Below, piece after piece: positions 41,465 through 50,256 of a stretch of 64,000 nt of DNA. The DNA lies in the NCBI GenBank assembly GCA_034431435.1, contig DAOUDG010000065.1:1-64000 (forward strand), written 5' to 3'. This DNA comes from JAHCIE01 sp034431435. GTDB taxonomy: Bacteria; Chloroflexota; Anaerolineae; Epilineales; JAHCIE01. The translations under genes and the position numbers were made by a program. Position 1 is the first letter of the stretch. Every line of letters begins with the position of its first letter. Below the pieces are notes generated by a model. The model saw only the letters and a list, made by a program, of their open reading frames with translations, had not been told where the DNA came from and searched no databases.

Positions 41465-43087
41465 CTAGTCAATCGTCGTTTCGTGGTCGATGGACCGTAC
41501 CTGCGTGGCGGCATCGGCCTGCTGGATGGACAGCGGCAAGTCCCACGTGCTCTCATCTGACTGTATCTCCGCCGCACGCCGCGTGTTGGGGATAAGGCCT
41601 TGCGGTCGCACCAGCATCACCACCACGAGGGTCAAGCCGAACAGAAAGATACGCCATTGCGTCGGGTCCACGCTCACGGTGAGGAAGTCCTTGACGGCCG
41701 GGCTTGCGACGTGGGGAACCACCGTGGTGGTAAGGGTATCCTTGAGGAGGGTAGCGAGCTGCGGCAACAGCACGCGGTCCGATAGCAGGATGATCAGGCC
41801 ACCCACGATGACGCCCGTCATGTTGCCCACGCCGCCCAGGATGACCATCGCCAGGATGATGACCGACACGGTGAAGTCGAACACGCTGGGGAAAATGGCC
41901 GTGATATAGCTGGCGTAGAATACACCCGCCAGGCCCGCGATGGTCGCACCCATGGCGAAAGCCATCAGCTTGGTGTTGACGAGATCGATGCCCATCGAGG
42001 AAGCCGCCAACTCGTCCTCGCGCATCGCCGACCAGGCGCGCCCCAGCCGGGAGTTGCGCAGGCGGTTGATGAAGAAGATCGATAGGGCGATGATCGCCAG
42101 AATCAGCACGTACCAGGGAATGTACTCGCCCGTCTGAAACGCGCCCACGATCGGCAACCAGGGCCGGGCGATGGGGTTGATGCCCTGCTCACCCGCCGTC
42201 ACGTTGAGCGGCTTGACGCAGCCGGCGATGCAAATACCCGTGAAGGGCAGCGTCAGCGTCACCGTCGTCAGGTTGCGGAAGACGACAGGCACGATCTCGC
42301 CGAAGCCCAGGGTGACGATCGCCAGGTAGTCACCCGTCAGGGGCAGCGTTGGCGCGCCGAGGAGGAGGCCGAAGCACGCCACGACGGCGGCGGCGATCCA
42401 GATGACGAGCCAGAAGCTCCACTCCTGTTGGTAGAACTCGCAGTTGAAGCCGCTCTGGTTGCACAGGTGGGGCGACAGCAGCAGGCCAGTGGCGTACGCG
42501 CCAATGGCGAAGAAGGCGGCGTAGCCCAGGTCGAGCAGGCCCGCGTAGCCAACGACAATGTTGAGGCCAAGAGCGAGCACGATGAAGATCATGATGGAGA
42601 TCATCTGCTCGATCCAGCCCAGCCCGGCCGCCTTGTCCAGCGCGGGATAGAACGCCAGGAAGGTCAGCAGCAGGATCGCCAGCCCCAGGTGGCGATTTTT
42701 GTCGGGCAGCGAATTGATCCAGCCCGTCAGCGCGCCTGTCGCCAGGGCGAGCACGAGGCCCGCCAGGCCCGCCACGAACATATTGTACTCGATGCTGATA
42801 GGTCCGAGGGCGAAGGGGGGAAAGTCCGCTTCCTTGCCAGCCAGGGGCAGCACGAGGGTATCGTTGATGATCTCGGCGATCAGGATGAACACGCCCGTGA
42901 TGCCGCCGGCGATGACACCGTCGCGCAGTGTCGCGCTGCGGTCCCGAATCGACTGGCCTTCCGTCACCAACGCTGCCGCCGCACCCGCGACAATGCCCGC
43001 CAGAATGGCCGACCAGCCGCCGAACAGCAGCACGACGACAGCCGCTACTATTCCAATACCCACACCAACTTTGACTGGGTGAGTCAT
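41465..43087 (-). CDS. livM: LivM-like ABC permease with long N-terminal membrane extension (operon 2)
   Basis: A 540-residue permease, about 200 residues longer than the LivM of operon 1. The canonical part starts near residue 160 (IFIVLALGLNIVVGYAGLLDLGYAAFFAIGAY) and holds the coupling loop GRAWSAMREDELAASSMG. The first 150 residues add several hydrophobic, Gly/Ala-rich segments and an acidic loop. A 60-residue tail follows the usual LivM end (RPQGLIPNTRR). It forms the channel with LivH; the added segments have no known role. Confidence 0.9.
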   Translation of the reverse strand: MTHPVKVGVGIGIVAAVVVLLFGGWSAILAGIVAGAAAALVTEGQSIRDRSATLRDGVIAGGITGVFILIAEIINDTLVLPLAGKEADFPPFALGPISIEYNMFVAGLAGLVLALATGALTGWINSLPDKNRHLGLAILLLTFLAFYPALDKAAGLGWIEQMISIMIFIVLALGLNIVVGYAGLLDLGYAAFFAIGAYATGLLLSPHLCNQSGFNCEFYQQEWSFWLVIWIAAAVVACFGLLLGAPTLPLTGDYLAIVTLGFGEIVPVVFRNLTTVTLTLPFTGICIAGCVKPLNVTAGEQGINPIARPWLPIVGAFQTGEYIPWYVLILAIIALSIFFINRLRNSRLGRAWSAMREDELAASSMGIDLVNTKLMAFAMGATIAGLAGVFYASYITAIFPSVFDFTVSVIILAMVILGGVGNMTGVIVGGLIILLSDRVLLPQLATLLKDTLTTTVVPHVASPAVKDFLTVSVDPTQWRIFLFGLTLVVVMLVRPQGLIPNTRRAAEIQSDESTWDLPLSIQQADAATQVRSIDHETTID

Positions 43088-43151
43088 ACGGCCTCCACGC
43101 GACGGGTCGCAGCCGCCCCAGCGGGCGCGGCGTCACGATCCATGCGTCGCG

Positions 43152-44255
43152 TCATGCTTTCTCACCAACCGACTCGCCAAGGAGACCGTTGGGGCGGAAG
43201 ACGAGGATGGCAACCAGTACCGCGAAGACCCAGGCATTCGTCCAGCGGGAGGACAGGTACTGGTCGCTGAGCGCGCCCAGCAGGCCAATCAGGAACCCGC
43301 CGAGCATAGCGCCCGTGATGTTGCCGATGCCGCCGAAGACAGCGGCCGTGAAGGACCGCAGGCCGACGGTGAAGCCAACGGTGAAGACCGTGGTGTTGTT
43401 GTACAGGCCGAAGATGATAGCGCCCGCACCGGCCAGCGCGCCGCCGATGAAGAAGGTCAGCGCGATGATGCGATCGACGTGGATGCCGACAATCTTGGCG
43501 GCGGAGCGATTCTGCGCGACGGCGCGCATCGCCTTACCGGTCTTGGTGTACTGGACGAACAGGCGCAAGGCAATCATCAGCGCCAGGCTGATGACGATGA
43601 CCAGCAGGTCCTTCCAGGTGAAGATAATCGCCCCTTCCAGGATGGGGGCCTTAGGCAACAGATCGGGAAAGTTCTTGGGCGAGGCGGCGCTCTGGCCCAT
43701 GAAGGGGAAGATGGAGCGCAGGCCGCCCCAGAACAGGCCGATGTTGACGAGCATGAACGACACGCCAATGGCCGAAATGAGGGGGGCCAGGCGGGGCGCG
43801 TTGCGCAGCGGGCGATAGGCGAAGCGTTCGATGAGCATGTTGAGGCCACCCGTAAACAGCATCGTCGCGAAGAAGGCAACCAGGATGCCGAGCAGAATCG
43901 CCCCCGGCGACGACTGCCCGCTAATGCCCATCAGGCCTAGAATGGTCAGGCCCATGAACGTGCCAAGCATGAACACGTCCGCATGGGCGAAGTTGATCAA
44001 TTCGATGATGCCATACACCATCGTGTAGCCTAGCGCGATGATGGCGATGATCGAACCGTTGGCCAGGCCAACAAGGATTTGCTGGATGAGTAGGGCAGGG
44101 TTCTGAGCGATCTCACGCAGGATGCGCTCGGGCTGGAAGCCCGCGACCGGCCCAAGCAGAAGGAGGAGGTACAGGAAAATCAGGGCGAGGATGATGTTCC
44201 GCCAGCGGCGGGACAGCCTCGGACCGGTCCGAACGGGAGTAGATGTCGAGGCCAT
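43152..44255 (-). CDS. livH: Branched-chain amino acid ABC transporter permease, LivH-like (operon 2)
   Basis: A 367-residue permease with an extra N-terminal helix (residues 20-40) before the family start QILVGLANGSIIAIIALGYTMVYG and IINFAHADVFMLGTF. The coupling loop KTGKAMRAVAQN lies near residue 240 and GGIGNITGAMLGG near 310. It follows the binding-protein gene after a 70-base gap that contains a perfect hairpin. Confidence 0.92.
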   Translation of the reverse strand: MASTSTPVRTGPRLSRRWRNIILALIFLYLLLLLGPVAGFQPERILREIAQNPALLIQQILVGLANGSIIAIIALGYTMVYGIIELINFAHADVFMLGTFMGLTILGLMGISGQSSPGAILLGILVAFFATMLFTGGLNMLIERFAYRPLRNAPRLAPLISAIGVSFMLVNIGLFWGGLRSIFPFMGQSAASPKNFPDLLPKAPILEGAIIFTWKDLLVIVISLALMIALRLFVQYTKTGKAMRAVAQNRSAAKIVGIHVDRIIALTFFIGGALAGAGAIIFGLYNNTTVFTVGFTVGLRSFTAAVFGGIGNITGAMLGGFLIGLLGALSDQYLSSRWTNAWVFAVLVAILVFRPNGLLGESVGEKA

Positions 44256-44278
44256 GCAGGCTCCTACTCGATATGAGT

Positions 44279-44309
44279 GGCGGGCGTGGGGTCTAGCCCC
44301 ACGCCCGCC
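44279..44309 (-). terminator. Hairpin between livK and livH (operon 2)
   Basis: A perfect 13-base GC-rich stem (44279-44291 with 44297-44309) and a five-base loop, without a T-run. Both liv operons have a hairpin at this same place, which suggests a shared way to set a high ratio of binding protein to permease. Confidence 0.7.
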
Positions 44310-44325
44310 GATCCTGGTCCGACGG

Positions 44326-45708
44326 TTACTTGAGAGTGCTTACGAACTCGAACTTGCCGTTCTTCACCTGCTGGCCGGACATGGTGGTCATCGTCGTATC
44401 GCCGTTGGGGTCGATACTGAACTTGCCCAACAGGCCATTGAAGTCCTTGGTAGCAAACACGGCGTCGCGCACCGACTTGCGATCCAGGGTACCCGTCGCG
44501 CAGGCGCGGTTGATGGCATCCAGGAGGACCTTGGCCGACTCGTAGCCGTAGGCGGCGTAGGCCTCAGGCTCGGCGTTGTACTTGGCCTTGTAGTCGGCGT
44601 ACCACTTGGCGCCCGCGCCTTCCAGCTTGTTGGGCGGAACGCCACCGAAGGTCACGTAGAAGCCCTCGGCCGCCTCCTTACCGGCGGCGTTGATCAGCTC
44701 GGTCTCGTACAGACCGTCGGGGCCGATGATCTTGACCTTGTCGGCGGTCATGCCCACGCCGCGCAGGTCCTTGACCAACTGGCCGCCCTGATTCTGGGTG
44801 ATACCGCCCAGGTAGATGGTGTCGGGGTTGGCGCCCTTGATCTTGTTGGCCAGCGCGCGGAAGTCAGTGGCCTTGCCATCCCAACCCTCGTGGCCGACGA
44901 CGTTCAGGCCGATCTTCTTGGCCTCGGCCTCGAACAGGTCGGCCAGGCCCTTGCCGTAGGTCTCCTGGTCGTCGAGGATGTAGACGTTCTTGCCGCCCAG
45001 TTCCTTCGCCCAGCGCGCACCCACCGGCCCTTGCAGGTCGTCGGCGGGGACGACGCGGCTGTAGTTGCGAGTCTTGGCCGGGTAGTACTTGTCAGGCTCG
45101 CCCGCTTCCACGCCCGCCACGTTCTTGGTCAGGCCGGGGTAGGTGTTGGCCGGGGAGATCATGACCAGCCCTGCCTGGTTCAGGATGGGAATAGCCAGCT
45201 TGGCCGCGCCCGAGTTGAAGTGGCCGATGTAGCCGAGGATGTTCTTGTCGGCGGCGGCCTTGTTGGCGATGGCGGTCGCCTGCTCAGGTGTCCACTTGCC
45301 AGCGGCGGCGGTGGCGTCGTCCAGGGCCTCGAACTGGATGGTGACGGCATCGCCGCACGCCTTGCTCTTGACCTCATCAAGAGCCATCTTGATAGAGTTG
45401 ACGACGGTCGAGGTCTGGGTCAGCGAACTGCCGGTCATGGGCAGGGCCGACACGATCTTGATGGTCTGCGGGGCGATGCTGCCAGACGCAGCCTTCGGCG
45501 CATCCGTCGCCTTAGCGGCAACGGCCGCGGCCACGGTCGGCGCGGCCGCCTTCACCTCGGCCACGACAGTCGGCGCCACTGCCTTGACAGCCGCTGCGGC
45601 GGTGGGCGCCGCCTTCTCGACGGCCGCCTGCTGGGCCGGGCTGCACGCCGCGACGACCAGCATGACAATAGCCGTCATCGCCAATACGAGCCACTGCATA
45701 CGTTTCAT
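44326..45708 (-). CDS. livK: Branched-chain amino acid-type substrate-binding lipoprotein (operon 2)
   Basis: A 460-residue lipoprotein. The signal peptide ends in lipobox VAAC (Cys at about residue 22). An Ala-rich linker with AAPTVAAAV-type repeats covers residues 28-75, then a Peripla_BP_6 domain runs to the end (QTIKIVSALPMTGSS, PANTYPGLTK, YILDDQETYGKGLADLF). The ATG at 45708 has GGAGGAGAA upstream. The linker resembles that of the operon 1 lipoprotein although the binding domains differ. The ligand is unknown but an amino acid is likely. Confidence 0.93.
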   Translation of the reverse strand: MKRMQWLVLAMTAIVMLVVAACSPAQQAAVEKAAPTAAAAVKAVAPTVVAEVKAAAPTVAAAVAAKATDAPKAASGSIAPQTIKIVSALPMTGSSLTQTSTVVNSIKMALDEVKSKACGDAVTIQFEALDDATAAAGKWTPEQATAIANKAAADKNILGYIGHFNSGAAKLAIPILNQAGLVMISPANTYPGLTKNVAGVEAGEPDKYYPAKTRNYSRVVPADDLQGPVGARWAKELGGKNVYILDDQETYGKGLADLFEAEAKKIGLNVVGHEGWDGKATDFRALANKIKGANPDTIYLGGITQNQGGQLVKDLRGVGMTADKVKIIGPDGLYETELINAAGKEAAEGFYVTFGGVPPNKLEGAGAKWYADYKAKYNAEPEAYAAYGYESAKVLLDAINRACATGTLDRKSVRDAVFATKDFNGLLGKFSIDPNGDTTMTTMSGQQVKNGKFEFVSTLK

Positions 45709-45801
45709 GGGTCTTCTCCTCCACAAGCAAGACTGGGTTGGGTAGGCAGGCAGCGCTACGACGCTGTAGGCCGGCCGCCAGGGTACTGTGAGAATGGGGC
45801 G

Positions 45802-45830
45802 ATTCTATGCAAGTCGCCGGGATTTGTCAA
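45802..45830 (-). promoter_or_regulatory. Promoter of liv operon 2
   Basis: Leftward TTGACA, 17-base spacer, TAGAAT, about 95 bases before the livK start. This is one of the best consensus matches in the window. Confidence 0.85.
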
Positions 45831-45911
45831 GGGCGATACCGCGAGCCATCCCACGCCCCCGCCGCACCGCCACCGCTCGCGCGTGACTTTGGCGGCCTGC
45901 GGCAGCCGTGC

Positions 45912-45917
45912 TATAAT
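45912..45917 (+). promoter_or_regulatory. Probable -10 box of the 40-residue protein gene
   Basis: TATAAT lies 37 bases before the start codon. The best -35 candidate, TTTGGC 18 bases upstream, is weak. Confidence 0.5.
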
Positions 45918-45954
45918 TCGTTCAGCCTGATGTCGTTCAATAAGGGAGGAGACG

Positions 45955-46077
45955 ATGGCTGATACTCAGAAGAAGCGACGCCGATCGACGAGTGAGATCA
46001 TCATTTGGGTGGTGGGCATCCTGGTCATCATCAGCATGATTCTCAGTATGGCGCTGCCCCTGCTCCTGACGCGCTAG
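45955..46077 (+). CDS. Small single-pass membrane protein, 40 residues
   Basis: The product is MADTQKKRRRSTSEII, followed by a hydrophobic helix of about 20 residues and a short end LLLTR. The basic N-terminus and single helix fit a small inner-membrane protein with its N-terminus inside. Support for translation is good: AAGGGAGGAG seven bases before the ATG and a TATAAT box upstream. I do not recognise the family and infer no function. It is flanked by divergent liv operon 2 and convergent hutI, so it stands alone. Confidence 0.65.
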   Translation: MADTQKKRRRSTSEIIIWVVGILVIISMILSMALPLLLTR

Positions 46078-46084
46078 CCACTGC

Positions 46085-47299
46085 TCAGCGCACGACGGTT
46101 CCCCGCTTGATTACTCGGGCCACCGGGTTGTCGCCAAAGCCATACGCCAGCCAGCGGTAGTCGGCCACGTCAAGGAGGAGCATATCCGCCGCCTTGCCAA
46201 CGGCCAGGCTGCCGTTTTCGCGTTCGCGCCCGACGGCCGCCGCCGCGTGCCGCGTCGCCGCGATCACGGCCTCGTCGGGCGTCATGCCCGTATAGCGGCA
46301 GGCCAGGGCGACCATGAACGGCATAGACTCGCAGACGCAGGTGCCGGGGTTGAGGTCCGTCGCCAGGGCTACCGACGCGCCCGCGTCGATGAGGGCGCGC
46401 GCGTCGGCATAGTGGGCATGGCCCAGGCCGAAGCTCGTCCCCGGCAGCACGACGGCTACCACCCCGCCTTGGGCCAGCGCCGCCCGGTCCTCGGCCGGCG
46501 TGACCGCGAGGTGGTCGGCGGATGTCGCGCCCAGTTGCGCGGCGAGGGCCGCGCCGCCCAGGTGGGCAAATTCGTCGGCGTGAATCTTGATGCCGTAGCC
46601 TAGCGCCCGCGCCCGCGTCAGGATGGCCGCACTCTGCTCGACAGTGAACGCGCCCGCATCGCAGAAGACGTCCACGAATGTGATGGGCTGCCCCTCGGCG
46701 GCCAGCTTCCCCAGGTCGTCGACAATGAAATCGGTGTACTCATCGGCCCGCCCGGCGTATTCGGCGGGCACGGCGTGCGCCCCCAGGTACGTGGGCACGA
46801 GATCGACGGCGTGCGTCCGGTCTAGCTCGGCGATGACCCCCAACATGCGCCGCTCGGTCTCCGCGTCCAGCCCATAGCCGGTCTTGGCCTCGACGGTCGT
46901 TGTGCCCAGGCTGAGCATGCGGTCGAGGCGCGCCCGCGTGGCAGCCAGCAACTCGTCGTCGGAGGCGGCGCGGGTGGCGCGGACGGTGGACATGATGCCG
47001 CCCCCCGCCGCCATGATGTCCAGGTAGGTCGCGCCGCGCAGGCGCATCTCGAACTCGGCGACCCGGTCGCCGGCGTAGACGACGTGGGTGTGGGCGTCCA
47101 CGAAGCCGGGCATGGCGACGTGGCCCCGCGCGTCGATGGTCTCGGCCGCGCTATCCACCTGGGCCAGCACATCGGCCGTCGGGCCGACGGCGACGATACG
47201 CCCATCGCGGCAGGCGACCGCCCCGTCCGCGACCAGGCCGAGGCCGCCGTCCAGGGTTAGGAGTTGTGTGGCGTGGGTGATGAGCAGGTCTGTGTGCAT
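46085..47299 (-). CDS. hutI: Imidazolonepropionase
   Basis: A 404-residue amidohydrolase of the HutI family, third step of histidine breakdown (imidazolone propionate to formiminoglutamate). The metal site HTHVVYAGDR lies at about 69-78; VEAKTGYGLD, HADEFAHLGGAALA and DLNPGT follow in the usual order. GGAGACAGACC precedes the ATG. No other hut gene is in the window, so the rest of the pathway must be elsewhere. Confidence 0.95.
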   Translation of the reverse strand: MHTDLLITHATQLLTLDGGLGLVADGAVACRDGRIVAVGPTADVLAQVDSAAETIDARGHVAMPGFVDAHTHVVYAGDRVAEFEMRLRGATYLDIMAAGGGIMSTVRATRAASDDELLAATRARLDRMLSLGTTTVEAKTGYGLDAETERRMLGVIAELDRTHAVDLVPTYLGAHAVPAEYAGRADEYTDFIVDDLGKLAAEGQPITFVDVFCDAGAFTVEQSAAILTRARALGYGIKIHADEFAHLGGAALAAQLGATSADHLAVTPAEDRAALAQGGVVAVVLPGTSFGLGHAHYADARALIDAGASVALATDLNPGTCVCESMPFMVALACRYTGMTPDEAVIAATRHAAAAVGRERENGSLAVGKAADMLLLDVADYRWLAYGFGDNPVARVIKRGTVVR

Positions 47300-47338
47300 G
47301 GTCTGTCTCCGCGTGGGGCGTAGAGCGTGGAGCGAGAC

Positions 47339-47716
47339 TCAAGAGCGCGGCGCGCTCCACTTCGCCGGTTCGGACATCATGATCGATAGCTGACTACAGA
47401 TGTGATCATACTGGTCTGTAAGCTCAGCGTGCCGTTGCGGGTCGATGAATCGATATGCCTTCGCAAAGTCGAGCCAGACCATTGTCTCAGCCGCTTCCGC
47501 GTCGGCATCACTCAGCTTGCTAACAAAGTGCGAGGCGTATCGCCTCTTACGCCATGCCTCAGCAATGTTAGCGCAAACGGAGCGCGAGGAGTGACGTATC
47601 TGATCGGTCATACTATAGCGCTCTTCGGCCGGAAACGTCTTGCTTACTTCGTAGACAGCAAGCGCGGATGTGAAAGCGAGATGATACACCCGAAGCTCGC
47701 GAAAGTCTTTAGCCAT
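47339..47716 (-). CDS. Four-helix-bundle protein (S23/IVP family, Avd-related)
   Basis: A 125-residue helical protein of the family described as 23S rRNA intervening-sequence protein. Typical blocks are FRELRVYHLAF, FPAEERYSMTDQIRHSSRSVCANIAEAWRKR and FVSKLSDADAEAAETMVWLDFA. Members bind nucleic acid and include the Avd accessory of diversity-generating retroelements, but the role of free-standing copies is unknown. The start at 47716 is chosen because upstream codons are repeat-derived. Its base composition is visibly poorer in GC than its neighbours and a heptanucleotide array adjoins it, so recent acquisition is likely. Confidence 0.85.
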   Translation of the reverse strand: MAKDFRELRVYHLAFTSALAVYEVSKTFPAEERYSMTDQIRHSSRSVCANIAEAWRKRRYASHFVSKLSDADAEAAETMVWLDFAKAYRFIDPQRHAELTDQYDHICSQLSIMMSEPAKWSAPRS

Positions 47717-47754
47717 CTTGCTGATTCTCCACCTCATCGGCTTCCGCGCGCCCC

Positions 47755-47838
47755 ACGCTCCACGCTCCACGCCCCACGCCCCACGCTCCACGCTCCACGC
47801 TCCACGCCCCACGCCCCACGCTTCACGCTCCACGCTCC
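47755..47838. repeat. Heptanucleotide tandem array, 12 units
   Basis: Twelve consecutive 7-base units of type ACGCYCC (one ACGCTTC) with no spacers. The stop codon of the gamma-carbonic anhydrase gene (47823-47825) is formed inside the array, so its last residues are array-encoded. A related array lies at 62453-62521. Confidence 0.9.
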
Positions 47839-48332
47839 CGGTACGCGCGCCCATTTGCCACATACCGCGCCGCGGACGCCAGGTTCTCCGCCACCTGCTC
47901 GTCGCTCAGGGCGCGCACGACCCTGGCGGGCAGGCCGACGACCAGCGAGCGCGGCGGGATGACCTCACCCGCGCGGACGACGGCCCCCGCCCCGACGATG
48001 GACCCCGCGCCGATCACCGCGCCGTTGAGGATGATCGCGCCCATCCCGATGAGGCAGCCATCCTCGACCGTCGCCGCATGGATGATAGCGCGGTGGCCGA
48101 CGGTCACATCCGCCCCGATGAGGCACGGCTCGTCGGGATCGACGTGGACGATGGCCTGGTCCTGGATGTTGGTGCGCGGGCCGATGCGGATAGCGTCGTT
48201 ATCGCCGCGCAGCACCGCGCCGAACCAGACGCTGCTGTCCTCGGCCAGCACGACGTCGCCGAGAATCGTTGCATTGGCGGCGACAAAGGCGGTGGGGTGG
48301 ATAGTCGGCGTGATGTTCAATCGTCGGGACAT
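47823..48332 (-). CDS. Gamma-type carbonic anhydrase family protein
   Basis: A 169-residue left-handed beta-helix with hexapeptide repeats. The three zinc His are in place (IVHV, VGHRAIIH at about 63-86), as is RGD near 43 (VLRGDND). Family members hydrate CO2 or act as acyl/ferripyochelin-binding-like proteins of uncertain activity. The last few codons run into the heptanucleotide array. It begins six bases after the oligoendopeptidase stop, so it is co-transcribed with it. CO2 supply to the Calvin cycle is a possible but untested link. Confidence 0.88.
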   Translation of the reverse strand: MSRRLNITPTIHPTAFVAANATILGDVVLAEDSSVWFGAVLRGDNDAIRIGPRTNIQDQAIVHVDPDEPCLIGADVTVGHRAIIHAATVEDGCLIGMGAIILNGAVIGAGSIVGAGAVVRAGEVIPPRSLVVGLPARVVRALSDEQVAENLASAARYVANGRAYRERGA

Positions 48333-48338
48333 GTTAGG

Positions 48339-50150
48339 TTACACCTCGTCGGCCAATTGCTGCGCCCGGCGGATGAGGCGCGCCAGTTCGTCGAAGCCCT
48401 TCTGCCAGAAGGCGCGCTCGGTCAGGTCGATACCCAGCGGCCGCAGCAGGTCCTGCGGGGCCGCGCTGCCGCCGCTCTCCAGCAGGCGCGTGTAGCCGGG
48501 CACGAACGCCGCGCCCTGCTCGCGGTACATTTGATACAGAGCCAGCACGAGCAACTCCCCGAAGACATACGCATACGTATAGAAGCGCGTGCCGATGAAG
48601 TGGGGGATGTATGACCAACCCCAGCGGTAGCCGTCCGTCATCTGCAAGGCGTCGCCGTAGTAGGGGGCGTTGGCGTCCCACCAGAACCCCTTGAGTAGAT
48701 CGGGCGTCAGGCGCTGACTGGCGCGGGCCGCGTAGGCCTGCTGCTCGTAGCGCGTCAGCACGTTCTGGCGGAAGACAGTCGCCATCATGTCCTCGATGGT
48801 TCCCGTCAGCAGCGCCAGCTGATCGGCCTTGCTGCCCTGCCGCGCGACGAGATGGTCGAAGACGGTGATCTCGGCGAAGACCGAGGCCGTCTCGGCCACC
48901 GGCAGGCTGGGGTGGTAGTTGTAGATGTTCTGCGCCCGCCCGGCCAGGTAGTCGTGGATGCCGTGGCCTAGCTCGTGGGCGACGGTCAGGGCGTCGCGCT
49001 GGCTGTCGGTGTAGTTGCACAGGATGTAGGGGTGAAGCGACGGCGTTACCCCGGCGCAGAACGCGCCGCCACTCTTGCCCGGCCGTACCTCGGCGTCGAT
49101 CCAACTCTTATCGTAGAACTGGCGGGCTATGTCGGCGAAGGCGGGGCTGAAGCCGCCCAACGCCTCCAGGATGATGTCACGCGCCTCGCCGTAGCTGAGG
49201 GTGCGTGCCGTCTGGCCGACGGGCGCGTACTGGTCGTAGATGGTCGGCTTGTCCAGGCCGAGCAGGCGGCCCTTGAGCCGCCAGTAGTCGTGGGCCAGGT
49301 GATAGTTATCCTCGACCACGGCCATCATGGTCTCGACCGCGGCCGGGTCGATCTCATTGCGCAGGTGCTGCGCCGCCATCGGGTCGGGATAGTGGCGCAG
49401 GCGGTCCATGGTCAGGCGGTCCTGGACGATGGTGTCGTAGATGAAGGCGCGCAGACTCTCCTGGGGCTTGAGGGTGTCGTAGACAGCATCGTGGGCGGCG
49501 CGGCGCACCGTGCGGTCGGGGTCGCGCATGAGATTGAGCGCGGCGTCGAGGGGAATGGACTCGACCTTGCCATCGCGGGGCACGGGGATGAGCAGCGCGG
49601 ATGTCTGCTCGGTGAACAGGCGACTCCAGGCCGTGACGCCCGACAGGTCCTTCTCGCGCACCATCTTCTCTTCCGGCTCGCTGAGGGTGTGAGGCGTGTA
49701 GAGGCGCTCGACGTGCAGGCTGTGGGCGTAGTCCGCCAGGCGCGGGTCGGCCATCAGCCGCGTGGCGTCCGCCTCCGCCACGGCCTGCCACTCCAGGTCG
49801 AAGAACAGGATGGCATTGTTGACGGCGGTCAGGCGCTGCTGAACGCGCTGCTGAGCGTTCTGGATAGCCGGATGCTGGGTATCGGCGGCGAAGGCCAGCC
49901 CGACGTATGAGCCGAGCCGGCCCTGGGCGTCATAGACTCGTTCCAGATGTCGCAGCGCGGCCAGGAGATGCTCGACCGAGGGGCCACCGGCGACGTTGAT
50001 CGTGCCGCGATAGGCAGCGGCGAAGTCATCGGCCTCGCGCGCCACCCTGTCGAGGGCGGCGGTCAGGGCCGGGTCGTCAGGCCCGGCAAACAGGTCGCTG
50101 AGATCCCAGCGGATACCGGCGGCGCTGGTGGTAGATACAGCTGTCGTCAC
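48339..50150 (-). CDS. pepF: Oligoendopeptidase F-type M3 metallopeptidase
   Basis: A 603-residue cytosolic zinc peptidase of the M3 family that trims short peptides. The zinc motif HELGHGIHDYL is near residue 390, followed by the downstream Glu in VAETASVFAEI. The length is normal for PepF. Translation starts at GTG 50150 with AAAGGAG five bases upstream. It is followed immediately by the gamma-carbonic anhydrase gene. With two amino-acid importers in the window, peptide use is a fitting role. Confidence 0.93.
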   Translation of the reverse strand: MTTAVSTTSAAGIRWDLSDLFAGPDDPALTAALDRVAREADDFAAAYRGTINVAGGPSVEHLLAALRHLERVYDAQGRLGSYVGLAFAADTQHPAIQNAQQRVQQRLTAVNNAILFFDLEWQAVAEADATRLMADPRLADYAHSLHVERLYTPHTLSEPEEKMVREKDLSGVTAWSRLFTEQTSALLIPVPRDGKVESIPLDAALNLMRDPDRTVRRAAHDAVYDTLKPQESLRAFIYDTIVQDRLTMDRLRHYPDPMAAQHLRNEIDPAAVETMMAVVEDNYHLAHDYWRLKGRLLGLDKPTIYDQYAPVGQTARTLSYGEARDIILEALGGFSPAFADIARQFYDKSWIDAEVRPGKSGGAFCAGVTPSLHPYILCNYTDSQRDALTVAHELGHGIHDYLAGRAQNIYNYHPSLPVAETASVFAEITVFDHLVARQGSKADQLALLTGTIEDMMATVFRQNVLTRYEQQAYAARASQRLTPDLLKGFWWDANAPYYGDALQMTDGYRWGWSYIPHFIGTRFYTYAYVFGELLVLALYQMYREQGAAFVPGYTRLLESGGSAAPQDLLRPLGIDLTERAFWQKGFDELARLIRRAQQLADEV

Positions 50151-50256
50151 AGAGACTCCTTTGGCTATGCGCGTGCTATGGGTGTCGTTGTACCTTCATA
50201 TGTTCCAGGCGACAGACGCGTTCGCAGTGGACGCTGGCATCCACCCCACGAGCGGC

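Noticed and set aside
46085..47299. Histidine-use operon
   Set aside because: Only hutI is present; hutH, hutU and a formiminoglutamate-degrading enzyme are not adjacent.
47755..47838. Tandem repeats as a possible CRISPR array
   Set aside because: Units are 7 bases with no spacers and no cas genes are near.
47717..47863. N-terminal extension of the four-helix-bundle protein
   Set aside because: The codons are translated heptanucleotide repeats (GAWSVER-type) without a start signal; the ATG at 47716 fits the family start.
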